Shown here in pieces: positions 19,485 through 28,287 of a stretch of 64,000 nt of DNA. Below the pieces are notes generated by a model. That model was given only the letters and a program-made list of their open reading frames with translations, ran no database searches and was not told the origin of the DNA. How positions within the stretch are numbered: the first letter of the stretch is position 1; the number at the start of each line of letters is the position of its first letter. The position numbers and the translations under genes were made by a program. Origin of the DNA: Geminocystis sp. NIES-3708 (lineage in GTDB: Bacteria > Cyanobacteriota > Cyanobacteriia > Cyanobacteriales > Cyanobacteriaceae); the NCBI RefSeq assembly GCF_001548095.1, contig NZ_AP014815.1, positions 310,001 through 374,000 on the forward strand, read 5' to 3'.

Positions 19485-20096
19485 ATGTACCGTCTCTATG
19501 ATTTTTTGTCTTCGGGAAATGGTTACAAAATACGGTTGCTATTAAGTCAACTCAAAATTCCTTTTGATTGGATAGAAGTTGATATTTTAAGAGAAGAAAC
19601 AAGAAAATCTGAGTTTTTGACGAAAAATCCCAATGGTAGAATACCTGTATTAGAAATTTCTGCTAATCAATATTTAGTTGAGTCTAACGCTATTCTTTAC
19701 TACCTAAGTCAAAATACCTCCTATTTTCCTCATGATTCATGGTATGACGCTCAGGTAATGCAATGGTTATTTTTTGAGCAGTACAGTCATGAACCATATA
19801 TAGCAACTTCTCGATATTGGTTAATAATTCTCAATCAACCTGAAGAATATCAAAGGGAATTAGAGAAAAAAAAACAAGGAGGATACCATGCTTTAAAAAT
19901 AATGGAAGCACATTTGCAAACAAGAACCTTTTTTGTCAATGAACAATATACCATTGCCGATATTGCTTTATATGCTTATACCCATGTAGCAGAAGAAGGA
20001 GGATTTAATTTACGATCGTTTCCCTCAATTCTTTCTTGGTTGAATCGTATTGAGCAAAAACCTGATTATGTGCCTATAACCCATCGATTCTCATAA
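19485..20096 (+). CDS. Glutathione S-transferase family protein
   Basis: 203 residues from ATG 19485, five bases after the gdmH stop. The N-terminal thioredoxin-like domain reads MYRLYDFLSSGNGYKIRLLLSQL (SGNxxK/R at the active-site turn), with NPNGRIPVLE (cis-Pro) and YLVESNAILYYLS (ES glutathione-binding pair); the C-terminal helical domain contains TRTFFVNEQYTIADIALYAYTH (N-capping box). It belongs to the bacterial GstA/YfcG-like group. Close spacing puts it in the guanidine operon, but I know of no role for a GST in guanidine metabolism. It may be a passenger or may detoxify a related electrophile. Confidence 0.83.
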   Translation: MYRLYDFLSSGNGYKIRLLLSQLKIPFDWIEVDILREETRKSEFLTKNPNGRIPVLEISANQYLVESNAILYYLSQNTSYFPHDSWYDAQVMQWLFFEQYSHEPYIATSRYWLIILNQPEEYQRELEKKKQGGYHALKIMEAHLQTRTFFVNEQYTIADIALYAYTHVAEEGGFNLRSFPSILSWLNRIEQKPDYVPITHRFS

Positions 20097-20197
20097 AAGT
20101 TACCTGTCAATGATTAAATCTATAAATTATCCTAAGAATTAATCAAATATCAGATTAAGACAATGAATATAGAGGACATTGAAAATACGATCGCACA

Positions 20198-20425
20198 GTG
20201 CCGCCCTTGGCGATCAAAGGTATGTTAGGTGTTCAACGAGGCTTACAGGAATCTCAATTAAAGTTACAGGAGTCTCAAATCAAACTCCATGACGAACAAT
20301 TGAAACTAAATACAGCTTTAGAGCAATTACTAAATCTACATATAGCCCAAGAAATAAAGCAGATTGATTATGAGGAAAGATTGTTACAACTTACTCGCCG
20401 AATTGAAAATTTAGAAAAAAGTTAA
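20198..20425 (+). CDS. Small coiled-coil ORF, 5' end uncertain
   Basis: A 75-codon frame begins with a weak GTG at 20198 and is almost entirely a predicted coiled coil, with QESQLKLQESQIKLHDEQLKL heptads and an EERLLQLTRRIENLEK tail. A more natural start, ATG at 20164 (NIEDIENTIAQC...), is in a different frame and stops at 20227, so the gene may carry a frameshift at about 20200-20215 or the start may truly be internal. It lies between the GST and hypA genes, ten bases before hypA, so it belongs to the operon by position. No family is recognised. Confidence 0.45.
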   Translation: MPPLAIKGMLGVQRGLQESQLKLQESQIKLHDEQLKLNTALEQLLNLHIAQEIKQIDYEERLLQLTRRIENLEKS

Positions 20426-20434
20426 ACTCCTATC

Positions 20435-20788
20435 ATGCACGAAACGGATATGACAAAGGCTCTCATTATGACAGTGAAAGACTGGTATGACTCTCAACCC
20501 CAACCCTACAAAATTGATAAGGTTCATTTAATTGTAGGGGAGTTTACTTGTGTTGAACCTGCATCTTTGGAATTTGCCTTTGAGGTGCAAACCCGTAACA
20601 CTTTCCTTGAGGGAGCAACCTTAGCCATTAAAGAAATTCCCTTAGTTGCCTATTGTCATCATTGCCAAGAAGAATACAAGCCCGAAATTGGTTTGCAGTA
20701 TTCCTGCCCTAAGTGTAATTCTCCGATGGATGATATTCGCTCAGGTAGAGAGTTAAAGATTGATCGCTTGGAGTATTCTTGTGTTTAA
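20435..20788 (+). CDS. hypA: HypA-like nickel chaperone of the guanidine operon
   Basis: 117 residues with all HypA hallmarks: an N-terminal Met-His-Glu (MHETDMT) that binds nickel, and a zinc domain with C74, C77, C91 and C94 (CHHC and CPKC). HypA hands nickel to [NiFe]-hydrogenase and urease. No hydrogenase or urease genes are nearby; here the position after gdmH points to loading nickel into guanidine hydrolase, as shown for the Synechocystis homologue (GhaA). The sequence MHETDMT rather than the usual MHELSL fits a specialised paralogue. Start ATG 20435. Confidence 0.9.
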   Translation: MHETDMTKALIMTVKDWYDSQPQPYKIDKVHLIVGEFTCVEPASLEFAFEVQTRNTFLEGATLAIKEIPLVAYCHHCQEEYKPEIGLQYSCPKCNSPMDDIRSGRELKIDRLEYSCV

Positions 20789-20916
20789 TACTGTAGTGTA
20801 TTTTCGTTTTCTCATTAAATCTTAAAAGTTATGATACTGAGGTTTTAAGCAATAAATAGCTTTGCAATAAATTAACAAAGTTAATAGTTAAAGTCTGCTA
20901 AAGCGAATTAAAAAAT

Positions 20917-20944
20917 TAATCACTAATCACTAATCACTAATCAC
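20917..20944. repeat. Heptanucleotide tandem repeat (TAATCAC)x4
   Basis: Four perfect copies of TAATCAC followed by degenerate copies (TATTCAT, TTCACTA) run to the hypB-like start. It separates hypA and hypB in the operon and resembles cyanobacterial STRR heptamers. Confidence 0.85.
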
Positions 20945-20970
20945 TATTCATTCTTCACTATTCACTAATT

Positions 20971-21678
20971 ATGCACCAAACATTCGATGCCGCTTTAGAA
21001 ATAAATCTACTCCATGCCAATCAAGCCGGTGCTGATCATAATCGCTCACACTTTGACGAATGGGGTATTACTTGCTTTAACCTCATGAGTAGCCCCGGGG
21101 CAGGTAAAACCGCTTTACTAGAAAAAACCCTCGCTCATCTTAATCAAGAGTTAAAAATGGCAGTCATTGAAGGGGATATGACTACAGAATTAGATGCTGA
21201 TCGACTCCGAGCTTATGATGTGCCTGTTATTGCCATTAATACAGGGCGATCGTGCCATTTAGACTCCAAAATGGTATCGGGAGGCATTCATCAATTAGTG
21301 GCTAAATATGACCCTTCTGAATTTGATTTGGTGTGGGTAGAAAACGTTGGTAACTTAGTTTGTCCCGCAGAGTTTGAAGTTGGTGAACATTCTAAAGTAG
21401 CTTTATTGAGCATTACTGAAGGAGAAGATAAACCTCTTAAATATCCCATTATGTTTCAAGAAGCTGATTGTTTGCTTATCACTAAGATAGATTTAGCACC
21501 ACATTTAGACTTTGACTTGGATAAATTAATTAACAATGTCAGACAAATGAATCCTCATGTAACAATTATTCCTGTATCTAGTAAGACAGAAATGGGGTTA
21601 GATGAATGGTTTACTTGGGTCAAAAATCAGGTTAACGATCGCAAAAACTCGGAGACAAAAGAGTTTATAACTGTTTAA
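20971..21678 (+). CDS. hypB: HypB-like GTPase of the guanidine operon
   Basis: 235 residues of the SIMIBI GTPase HypB. Walker A is SPGAGKT at 41-47, the G-domain metal site is C95-H96 with C131 in [10 protein letters not shown], and the guanine-specificity motif is TKIDL (171-175). The His-rich N-terminus found in some nickel-storing HypB is absent; the N-terminus has a single Met-His. HypB and HypA insert nickel into metalloenzymes using GTP hydrolysis. In Synechocystis the homologue GhaB activates GdmH, and the same is inferred here. The gap of 182 bp after hypA holds STRR repeats and could carry its own promoter. Confidence 0.91.
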   Translation: MHQTFDAALEINLLHANQAGADHNRSHFDEWGITCFNLMSSPGAGKTALLEKTLAHLNQELKMAVIEGDMTTELDADRLRAYDVPVIAINTGRSCHLDSKMVSGGIHQLVAKYDPSEFDLVWVENVGNLVCPAEFEVGEHSKVALLSITEGEDKPLKYPIMFQEADCLLITKIDLAPHLDFDLDKLINNVRQMNPHVTIIPVSSKTEMGLDEWFTWVKNQVNDRKNSETKEFITV

Positions 21679-21752
21679 AAATTTATTAGCAATTATTCAA
21701 CTCAATTAATTTTTCATTTTGATCAACATTTAATCCTTTGAGAGTTACAACC

Positions 21753-22805
21753 ATGAAACGACGATCGCTCTTATCATATATTGTCATCTTCTTGGCAACT
21801 GTTAGCTTAAGTGTAGCTTGTTCTAACCCTGCATCTAACATTCAGACTAATACAGAAACCCCTACAACTCCAAACACTTCCACTGAAACTGGAGTCAGAC
21901 TGGGTTTTAGTGCTTGGCCTGGTTGGTTTCCTTGGCAAGTAGCAAATGATCAAGATATTTTTGATCAAAATAATGTCAAGGTTGATTTAAAGTGGTTTGA
22001 TGGCTATCTCGAATCCATTAGCACTCTCAATGCCGAACAAATAGATGCTAATAGTCAAACTTTAGGGGATACCGTTAGTTCGATCGCAGGTGGTGCTGAT
22101 CAACTCGTTGTTTTAGTTAATGATAATTCTACAGGTAACGATAAAATCATCGTCAGTGAAGGTATTAATTCTGTTCAAGACTTGAAAGGTAAAAAAGTCG
22201 CCGCCGAAGAAGGTACAGTAGATCATTTTCTTTTACTTTTGGGCATGAAGGAAGCAGGTTTAAAACCAGAAGACATTGAATTTGTACCATTGGAAACTGG
22301 TTCAGCCGCCGCCGCCTTTGTAGCTGGTCAAGTTGACGCTGTAGCGGTGTTTGCACCCTTTACGACTCAAGCCTTAACTCGCCCTAATAGTAAAGAGTTA
22401 TTTAGCTCAAAAGACTTTCCCGGTTCAATTTCTGATCACCTTGTGTTTACTCGTAAATTTGTGGAGGAAAACCCCGAAAAAGTACAAGCAATGGTGGATA
22501 GTTGGTTCGCTACCTTAGACTATATCAAAACTAATCCTGATCAAGCTAATGAAATTATGGCAAAACGGGCAGGAGTTTCCGTTGAAGAATATGGAAAATA
22601 CGCCGAAGGTACTAAGTTATTTACCATTGAAGAAAATTTAGAAGCCTTTACTAAAGGTGAAAACATGAAATCTCTTGATTTTTCAGCTAAACAATTGAGT
22701 AAGTTTCTTGTGGATGTGGGTTTAGCGACTAAAGAAATTGATACTACTACTATTTTTGATGATCGTTTTGTCAAAGCCTATGCAGAAAAAATCAAAGGTA
22801 AATAG
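21753..22805 (+). CDS. ABC transporter substrate-binding lipoprotein (guanidine importer, inferred)
   Basis: 350 residues from ATG 21753. A signal peptide (MKRRSLLSYIVIFLATVSLSVAC) ends at a lipobox-like Cys followed by an Asn/Thr-rich linker. The mature domain matches NrtA/SsuA/ThiY-type periplasmic binding proteins: RLGFSAWPGWFPWQVAND, DLKWFDGYLESISTLN, INSVQDLKGKKVAAEEGTVDHFLLL and VAVFAPFTTQAL. It has 60-bp spacing after hypB, and the permease and ATPase follow. The equivalent genes sll1080-1082 in Synechocystis sit next to gdmH. Substrate guanidine is inferred from the operon; the binding protein family otherwise covers nitrate, sulfonates and pyrimidine precursors. Confidence 0.85.
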   Translation: MKRRSLLSYIVIFLATVSLSVACSNPASNIQTNTETPTTPNTSTETGVRLGFSAWPGWFPWQVANDQDIFDQNNVKVDLKWFDGYLESISTLNAEQIDANSQTLGDTVSSIAGGADQLVVLVNDNSTGNDKIIVSEGINSVQDLKGKKVAAEEGTVDHFLLLLGMKEAGLKPEDIEFVPLETGSAAAAFVAGQVDAVAVFAPFTTQALTRPNSKELFSSKDFPGSISDHLVFTRKFVEENPEKVQAMVDSWFATLDYIKTNPDQANEIMAKRAGVSVEEYGKYAEGTKLFTIEENLEAFTKGENMKSLDFSAKQLSKFLVDVGLATKEIDTTTIFDDRFVKAYAEKIKGK

Positions 22806-22954
22806 CAATTATGATTTAAACACCGTGAAACTATTGTAAGAGTGCCTATTCTCATCAGTAAATTTATGTGTTTTTTAGATTTAGCTTGATATAGATGGTT
22901 AGCTAACTTTTTGAGACTTAACTAACAACATCATGTAAAAAATGAATAACAATT

Positions 22955-23788
22955 ATGACTATAACCAAAAACATGGACAAAAGTAAAGCAAATATTCTTA
23001 ACGGTTTTTGGCGTTTATCAGAGGATATTCCTAAACCTCTTTATATAACCCTTACCGTTGCTTCTATTGCTATTCCATTCTTAGTGTGGTGGTTAGTTAC
23101 TACTCTTGGTAATATTGATCCTAAATTTTTACCTTCTCCTTCAAGAGTTTTAGAAGCTTTTAGCAGGTTATGGAGTAGTGGAGATTTACAAAAAGATACT
23201 GTAGCCAGTTTGTGGCGTGTGGGATTTGGTTTTTTCTTTGCGGCATTGTTCGCTATCCCCATTGGGATTTTAATGGGCAGTTTTGCCAGTATTCGAGCAT
23301 TATTTGAGCCTATTTTTGGATTGATGCGTTATATGCCAGCCCCCGCTTTTATTCCTTTACTAATCCTTTATCTAGGTATTGGGGAAGAACCTAAAATAAC
23401 CCTGATATTTATAGGTGTATTTTTCTTTAATGCACTAATGGTTATGGATACTGTAAAATTTGTATCAAAAGATTTAATCGAATCAACGTATATTTTAGGG
23501 GGTAATCGTTGGCAGATTTTAACTCAAGTGATTTTACCCCATTCTTTGCCCGGTATTCTTGATGCTTGTCGTATTAATTTAGCCGCCGCATGGCAATTAG
23601 TAATCGTATCAGAGTTAATTGCGTCAACGGAAGGTTTAGGAAGACGTATTAGTGTCGCAGGAAGATTTCTCAAAACTGATGAAATTTTTGTCGGTTTAAT
23701 TGTGATTGGAATTATTGGTTTATCTTTAGATTTATTATTTCAATATTTATTAAGAGTTTCCTGTAATTGGTCTAGTCAAAAACGCTAA
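22955..23788 (+). CDS. ABC transporter permease (guanidine importer, inferred)
   Basis: 277 residues with six predicted membrane helices. The EAA cytoplasmic loop is near residues 165-195: LIESTYILGGNRWQILTQVILPHSLPGI, which docks the ATPase. The type is BPD_transp_1 of the nitrate/sulfonate/taurine family. It lies 149 bp after the binding protein and 28 bp before the ATPase, in the order typical of the group. A stand-alone permease tail of related type occurs as a remnant at 726-887. Confidence 0.87.
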   Translation: MTITKNMDKSKANILNGFWRLSEDIPKPLYITLTVASIAIPFLVWWLVTTLGNIDPKFLPSPSRVLEAFSRLWSSGDLQKDTVASLWRVGFGFFFAALFAIPIGILMGSFASIRALFEPIFGLMRYMPAPAFIPLLILYLGIGEEPKITLIFIGVFFFNALMVMDTVKFVSKDLIESTYILGGNRWQILTQVILPHSLPGILDACRINLAAAWQLVIVSELIASTEGLGRRISVAGRFLKTDEIFVGLIVIGIIGLSLDLLFQYLLRVSCNWSSQKR

Positions 23789-23816
23789 TTTTAATTATAA
23801 CAAAAAAAAGAAAAAT

Positions 23817-24593
23817 ATGTTTATACAAGTTAATAATTTACACAAAAATTTTGATACTAAAAATGGAAAATTATCAGTTCTCAAAGATATTAATATGATC
23901 ATTGAGGAAGGTGAATTTATTTGTGCTGTAGGTGCTTCTGGTTCAGGTAAATCTACTTTATTACGTCAAATTGCAGGGTTAGATAAGCCTTGTTTTGGAG
24001 AAGTAAAAGTTGATGGTAAAACTATCACTGCACCTGGTCCAGATCGAGGAATGGTTTTTCAACATTACACTCTTTATCCTTGGTTAACAGTACAAGAAAA
24101 TACTGAATTTGGTTTGAAATTACAAGGATTAAATAAAAAAGAGAGAAAGGAAAAAGCTAGTTATTATCTAAGTGTTGTTGGCTTAACTAATTTTGCCAAA
24201 TCTTTACCTAAAGAATTATCTGGCGGTATGAAACAACGAGTTGCCATAGCCCGTTCTTTAACCTCAGAACCTAAAGTATTACTTATGGATGAACCTTTTG
24301 GCGCATTAGATATTCACACTAAAGAATCCATGCACGAATTTATCTTAGATTTATGGAAACGTACTAAATTAACTATCTTTATGATCACCCATGATGTAGA
24401 AGAAGCGGTGTTTTTATCTAACCGTATTTATGCTTTAGGTTCTCGTCCGGGTACAGTCAGAAAAGAGATGACTATTAGCTTACCAGAAAGAACCGCTCAT
24501 GTCAAACGTCATAGTCAATTTCATGACTATCGTGATGAATTAATGGAATTAATGCGATTGCACGGAAAAGAAGCCTTAACTATGGTGGCTTGA
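23817..24593 (+). CDS. ABC transporter ATPase (guanidine importer, inferred)
   Basis: 258-residue ATPase: Walker A GASGSGKST (residues 42-50), signature LSGGMKQRVAIARSL, Walker B VLLMDEPFGALD and switch His in MITHDVEEAV. The sequence groups with nitrate/sulfonate/taurine importers (TauB/SsuB/NrtD). It is the last gene of the guanidine operon; the next gene on the opposite strand is the LysR regulator. A 33-bp copy of the 3' end of the amidohydrolase gene (see 24634-24666) lies just downstream. Confidence 0.9.
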   Translation: MFIQVNNLHKNFDTKNGKLSVLKDINMIIEEGEFICAVGASGSGKSTLLRQIAGLDKPCFGEVKVDGKTITAPGPDRGMVFQHYTLYPWLTVQENTEFGLKLQGLNKKERKEKASYYLSVVGLTNFAKSLPKELSGGMKQRVAIARSLTSEPKVLLMDEPFGALDIHTKESMHEFILDLWKRTKLTIFMITHDVEEAVFLSNRIYALGSRPGTVRKEMTISLPERTAHVKRHSQFHDYRDELMELMRLHGKEALTMVA

Positions 24594-24633
24594 TTTGTCT
24601 AAAATTCAGGAAAACTAGGGTTTTAGTTGTTAC

Positions 24634-24666
24634 GATAAGCCTCTTTTTAATCTAATTCTTGATGGT
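24634..24666. repeat. 33-bp copy of the amidohydrolase 3' end
   Basis: This stretch matches 28275-28307 at 30 of 33 bases. The second location covers the last codons (YQELD, stop) of the amidohydrolase gene; here the same bases lie downstream of the guanidine importer ATPase and encode no gene. It is probably a trace of a local duplication or rearrangement. Confidence 0.6.
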
Positions 24667-24680
24667 GTTAAAAAACTTTC

Positions 24681-25574
24681 TTAAACCCAAGGATCAAGTT
24701 TAAATTCTGACTTTAAAAAATTAATAAAACAACTGATTTTAGCAGGATAAAAACGACTACGACGATAAACGGCATTAATAGGAAATGATGTAGGGGGATA
24801 ATCTTGTAACACAATTTGAAGATCATTTTCATAAATTTTATCACCAAACATCCATACCGGTGCAACGGCAATACCTAAACCTGATAAAATTGCTGATCGA
24901 ATAGCTATAGAACTATCAGTTTGAAAATATCCTGCAACTTGTACTTTAATTAATCCGTCTTTTCCTTGAAAATGCCACTCATTTCCTGTTGCTAGATTAC
25001 TATAAATAATACAGTGATGATTAACTAAATCTTCAGGAGTTTGTGGTTTACCAGCTTGATCAAAATAGTCTTTTGTTGCTACCGTTATTCGATAAGTAGT
25101 ACCAATAGGGTGACTAATCAGAGAATTATCTTGGTGATCGCCAATACGGATTAAAACATCTAAACCTTGTTCCACCATATTCACAAAATGATCTGCCATC
25201 ACCAAATTGATTTTGAGATCAGGATAATATTTGATAAAAGTATTTAATCTGGGTAAAATCTGCATTTGTCCAAAAAGAACAGAACAACCTATTCGTAAAG
25301 TACCTTTAGCTTCTTCTTTTCCCCTCAGATTAGCTTCAGCTTCGGCAACGGTTTCCAAAATTTGCTGACAGTATTGATAATATATTTTGCCCTCTTCCGT
25401 TAAAGATAAATTCGTAGTAGAACGAATTAGTAACTGTATACCTAAATATTTTTCTAGTGCAACAATTTGTTTACTAATAGTTGGTTGCGTCGTCTGTTGT
25501 TCTCGTGCTACGGCAGAAAAACTATTTAATTCAACGGCTCTAACAAAACTCTGCATACAAGCAAGTCGATCCAT
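24681..25574 (-). CDS. LysR family transcriptional regulator
   Basis: 297 residues. The N-terminal winged helix-turn-helix (1-60) reads MDRLACMQSFVRAVELNSFSAVAREQQTTQPTISKQIVALEKYLG, as in LysR proteins near CrgA/DmlR. The effector domain follows from about residue 88 (GTLRIGCSVLFGQMQILPRL). It is convergent with the guanidine operon and divergent from the small secreted protein gene at 25690, with a 115-bp intergenic region that would hold its operator. What it controls cannot be told; candidates are the cupin/EamA pair or the amidohydrolase. Confidence 0.9.
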   Translation of the reverse strand: MDRLACMQSFVRAVELNSFSAVAREQQTTQPTISKQIVALEKYLGIQLLIRSTTNLSLTEEGKIYYQYCQQILETVAEAEANLRGKEEAKGTLRIGCSVLFGQMQILPRLNTFIKYYPDLKINLVMADHFVNMVEQGLDVLIRIGDHQDNSLISHPIGTTYRITVATKDYFDQAGKPQTPEDLVNHHCIIYSNLATGNEWHFQGKDGLIKVQVAGYFQTDSSIAIRSAILSGLGIAVAPVWMFGDKIYENDLQIVLQDYPPTSFPINAVYRRSRFYPAKISCFINFLKSEFKLDPWV

Positions 25575-25689
25575 ACAACAGTTTTACCTCTTCCAAAATG
25601 GCATATCTAATATTCTAATTTGCCCACTTCTCAAAAAAAATTAAATAAATTACCATACCGTTATTAATTTCATTGATTTCCCAAAAAAA

Positions 25690-26067
25690 ATGTTAAAGTC
25701 AAGATTTTTAGGTACTTTTCTGACTTCTTTAGCCGTTGCCACGGTTATCACGGTGGGAAATGTCGCTATTGATAGTTTTATTCCTCCATTGGAAAATAAG
25801 GCGATCGCAGCACCAAAAATGACCCCTGCTCAACAAATTGAAGCAGTGACAAAAAATAAAGGACAAATTGGAGGAGGTGATCAATTGCGTCGCTTTTTCT
25901 ATGGTGATTTGTTACCTTTAGGGGTACAACCCGGAGGTGCAGGTATGGTGGTGAATCTTTACAACAAAGCCAATGATGTCACCTTTTCTTACTGTGCTAC
26001 CTATGATGTGGTTGTAGCCGTCAAAAAAGGTAAAGTAACTATGTTTCCCCCTAATGAAGTTAAGTAA
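25690..26067 (+). CDS. Small secreted protein, unknown function
   Basis: 125 residues. An N-terminal hydrophobic signal (about 8-28) is followed by a cleavable region (NKAIAAPKMTPA) and a short domain with KNKGQIGGGDQLRRFFYGDLLPLGVQPGGAGMVVNLYNKANDVTFSYCATYDVVVAV. It is mostly beta with one Cys. I do not recognise a family. It lies divergent from the LysR gene and 66 bp before the DUF2808 gene on the same strand, so the two secreted proteins may be cotranscribed. The HIP1 octamer at 25801 lies in its coding sequence. Confidence 0.68.
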   Translation: MLKSRFLGTFLTSLAVATVITVGNVAIDSFIPPLENKAIAAPKMTPAQQIEAVTKNKGQIGGGDQLRRFFYGDLLPLGVQPGGAGMVVNLYNKANDVTFSYCATYDVVVAVKKGKVTMFPPNEVK

Positions 26068-26133
26068 TTAATACTATCTTCATCAATATCTATTTATTAC
26101 TTATCAAATTTTATTATTAAGGAGTTTAATACT

Positions 26134-26616
26134 ATGAACCTTCGTTTAATCGCAACTTCTCTTTCTGCTTTAGCTATTTCCACTACTTTTCTCCCCATAA
26201 TCACTCCCCAAGCACAAGCGCAAATGACCATGAGTTTTACTGCGCCTTTTGTTTCTAACTCAGGTATTGTAGGAGCTTCAGGAGATACGCATTTTATTAC
26301 TTTAGCGGTAACGGGATTTTCTTTAGAATCAGCTACAATTTCTTTACCAATGGATATGGGGCGTTCAATTACAGCAAAGGCGGTAGATAGAGATGGTAGA
26401 GAGATTGCCAGTACCATTGCATTAACTCCGGGTAATGTAACAATTAATTTTGCTCAACCTGTAAAACCAGATAATTATGTTACCATTAGGCTTTCAGGAG
26501 TTGATATGTCGAGAATGGGCGGTCGTGTCCTTTATCGTGTAAGTGCTAAGTTACAAGAAATAGGAGAGGAAATCCCCATTGGTTCGGCAATGGTAAGATT
26601 AAAGGATCAAACTTAA
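26134..26616 (+). CDS. DUF2808 family secreted protein
   Basis: 160 residues with a clear signal peptide (to about residue 31, PQAQAQ) and a small beta-sandwich-like domain: FVSNSGIVGASGDTHFITLAVTG, KAVDRDGREIAS, FAQPVKPDNYVTIRLSGV and GRVLYRVSAKL. This matches the DUF2808 family, periplasmic proteins common in cyanobacteria with no assigned role. An AAGGAG ribosome binding site at 26119-26124 precedes the ATG at 26134. Confidence 0.82.
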   Translation: MNLRLIATSLSALAISTTFLPIITPQAQAQMTMSFTAPFVSNSGIVGASGDTHFITLAVTGFSLESATISLPMDMGRSITAKAVDRDGREIASTIALTPGNVTINFAQPVKPDNYVTIRLSGVDMSRMGGRVLYRVSAKLQEIGEEIPIGSAMVRLKDQT

Positions 26617-26919
26617 GTAATGAGGAATGAGAAATTCCTGAGTTCGATATAAAAAAATAGGTGATGAAAGATTTGGAAGATTTGGTAGACACAGGAGATT
26701 ATGTTTTTGTGAAGGAATAAAATTTTCTCCATCAGCAGAAATATTGGCAATTTTTTTACCTACCCTTCCCTACTACTTGTTCTGCCGTCTTGTCTTCATC
26801 ATTTTTCTTCTGTCGAACTGAGGTGGGGAATAGGTATCTTGCCATATGATTCCTCATTATATAAAAATTGTTAATTTCACAGTATTACTCCTTCATGCTT
26901 TATATTTAATCAAACTCTC
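26617..26919. other. Intergenic region without recognisable gene
   Basis: 303 bp. A short hairpin AGGAAT/ATTCCT lies at 26623-26639, with no T-run. The rest contains pyrimidine-rich tracts but no open frame with homology and no clear promoter. Confidence 0.5.
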
Positions 26920-27300
26920 ATGATAGATAATATGAATAGAAGAATTTTTGCTTTAGAAGACTATACTTGTTCCAATGACCAAAATGCTACGGTGACAGAG
27001 ATTACTCAGACTGAAAATTCTAGTATTGCCGTATGGTTAGTAAAACCCGGACAAATTGTTCCATCTCATTATCACCCCCACGGGCAAGATAGTTGGATAA
27101 TGATCAAAGGTACTTTAACCTATTATTTAGGTGATGGTCAAAGTCAAAGTTTAAATGCTGGTGAAATTGCTTTAGCTCAAAAAAATCAGATTCATGGGGC
27201 GATAAATAAAAGTAACGAAGATGCTGTGTTTGTCTCTATTTATTCTGCACCAAACATCGGCTATGAAAAAGCATTATTAACAGATGATGAAAACTATTGA
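26920..27300 (+). CDS. Cupin domain protein
   Basis: 126 residues forming one cupin beta-barrel. The metal-binding motif 1 is VPSHYHPHGQDSWIMIKGTLTYYLGD (His, His, Gln/Glu-like) and motif 2 is GEIALAQKNQIHGAINKS. A shorter start at 26932 (MNRRIFALEDY) is possible. The 3' end overlaps the EamA transporter start by 17 nt, so the two are translated together. The metal and ligand are not known; small cupins next to transporters often bind a metabolite or act as isomerases. Confidence 0.8.
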   Translation: MIDNMNRRIFALEDYTCSNDQNATVTEITQTENSSIAVWLVKPGQIVPSHYHPHGQDSWIMIKGTLTYYLGDGQSQSLNAGEIALAQKNQIHGAINKSNEDAVFVSIYSAPNIGYEKALLTDDENY

Positions 27301-28258
27301 TAATGTACAAAAAAATTTAAGTCGAGTTTCTACTAAAATATATCTTATTATTGCGGTTTTAATTTTTGGGGCTTCTAACTCCGTTACCACTAAACTTATT
27401 GACATTGGTAAATCTCACTTAATTGATGGTCAAAATCCCATTTCACCCTGTAATGTTTTATTTGTGGGTAATCTTTGTGCTTTAGGATTAATGTTCCTGA
27501 TTTTTCGTCAAGATTGGAAATTTACTACTCTTAAAGTTTTAACTTGTCAAGATTGGATTAGTTTAACCGTTACAGGTATTTTATCAGGGGCGATCGCACC
27601 TTGGTTAATTTTCACTGCTCTTGAGAAAACCAATGTAACTAATATTGTTTTAATTGGACGTATAGAACCTATTTTAAACCTAATTTTGGGTGTTTGGTTG
27701 TTAAGTTCACGGGTTAATTTTTGGACAATGACAGGCTCTATTGTATCCTTTTTTGGTGTGGTTATAACTGCTTTATTCGCAAGTTCTGGACAGATGATCT
27801 CTATGGGCGGATTTCAAATCGGAATTGGCGAAATTTTTGTGGCGATTGCCGCTATTATCTCCTCGATTTCCACCATTATGGGTAAGTTACAATTGAGATC
27901 TATTCCTTTAGGAATTTTTATGATTTATCGTAATATACTAGGGACAGTAATTTTTTTTCTCTTAGCCAATTTTCTTTATGGATTAGATCATTTTAATCAT
28001 GTCTTATCTCCTTTTCTTTGGCAATGGATGTTAATATATGCAGGAATTATTGTTGTATTTGGTCAATTTTGTTGGTTAGCAGGTTTAAAGAATGCCACTT
28101 CAACGCAAATTAACTTAGCTAGTTTATTTAATCCTATGGTTGCTATTTTTATGGCTTATTTGATTTTAGGAGAAATTCCTACTATGGCTCAATATTTGGG
28201 AGGAAGTTTATTGCTAATAGGAATTATCCTTAGTTTTTTAGGTAATTTACCTCAATAA
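27284..28258 (+). CDS. DMT family transporter (EamA)
   Basis: 324 residues, about ten membrane helices in two EamA repeats (about 20-165 and 185-315), with motifs such as GAIAPWLIFTALEKTNVTNIVLIGRIEPILNLILG in the first half and ATSTQINLASLFNPMVAIFMAYLILGE in the second. These are metabolite exporters or importers driven by the membrane potential. Overlap with the cupin gene (17 nt) suggests the cupin acts on, or senses, the transported compound. It is convergent with the amidohydrolase gene. Confidence 0.88.
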   Translation: MMKTIDNVQKNLSRVSTKIYLIIAVLIFGASNSVTTKLIDIGKSHLIDGQNPISPCNVLFVGNLCALGLMFLIFRQDWKFTTLKVLTCQDWISLTVTGILSGAIAPWLIFTALEKTNVTNIVLIGRIEPILNLILGVWLLSSRVNFWTMTGSIVSFFGVVITALFASSGQMISMGGFQIGIGEIFVAIAAIISSISTIMGKLQLRSIPLGIFMIYRNILGTVIFFLLANFLYGLDHFNHVLSPFLWQWMLIYAGIIVVFGQFCWLAGLKNATSTQINLASLFNPMVAIFMAYLILGEIPTMAQYLGGSLLLIGIILSFLGNLPQ

Positions 28259-28287
28259 TTAGAGTTTGCTGTAAGATGAGCCTTTTT

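Noticed and set aside
20917-20944. Possible regulatory operator for hypB
   Set aside because: The repeat is a simple heptamer array, better explained as STRR.
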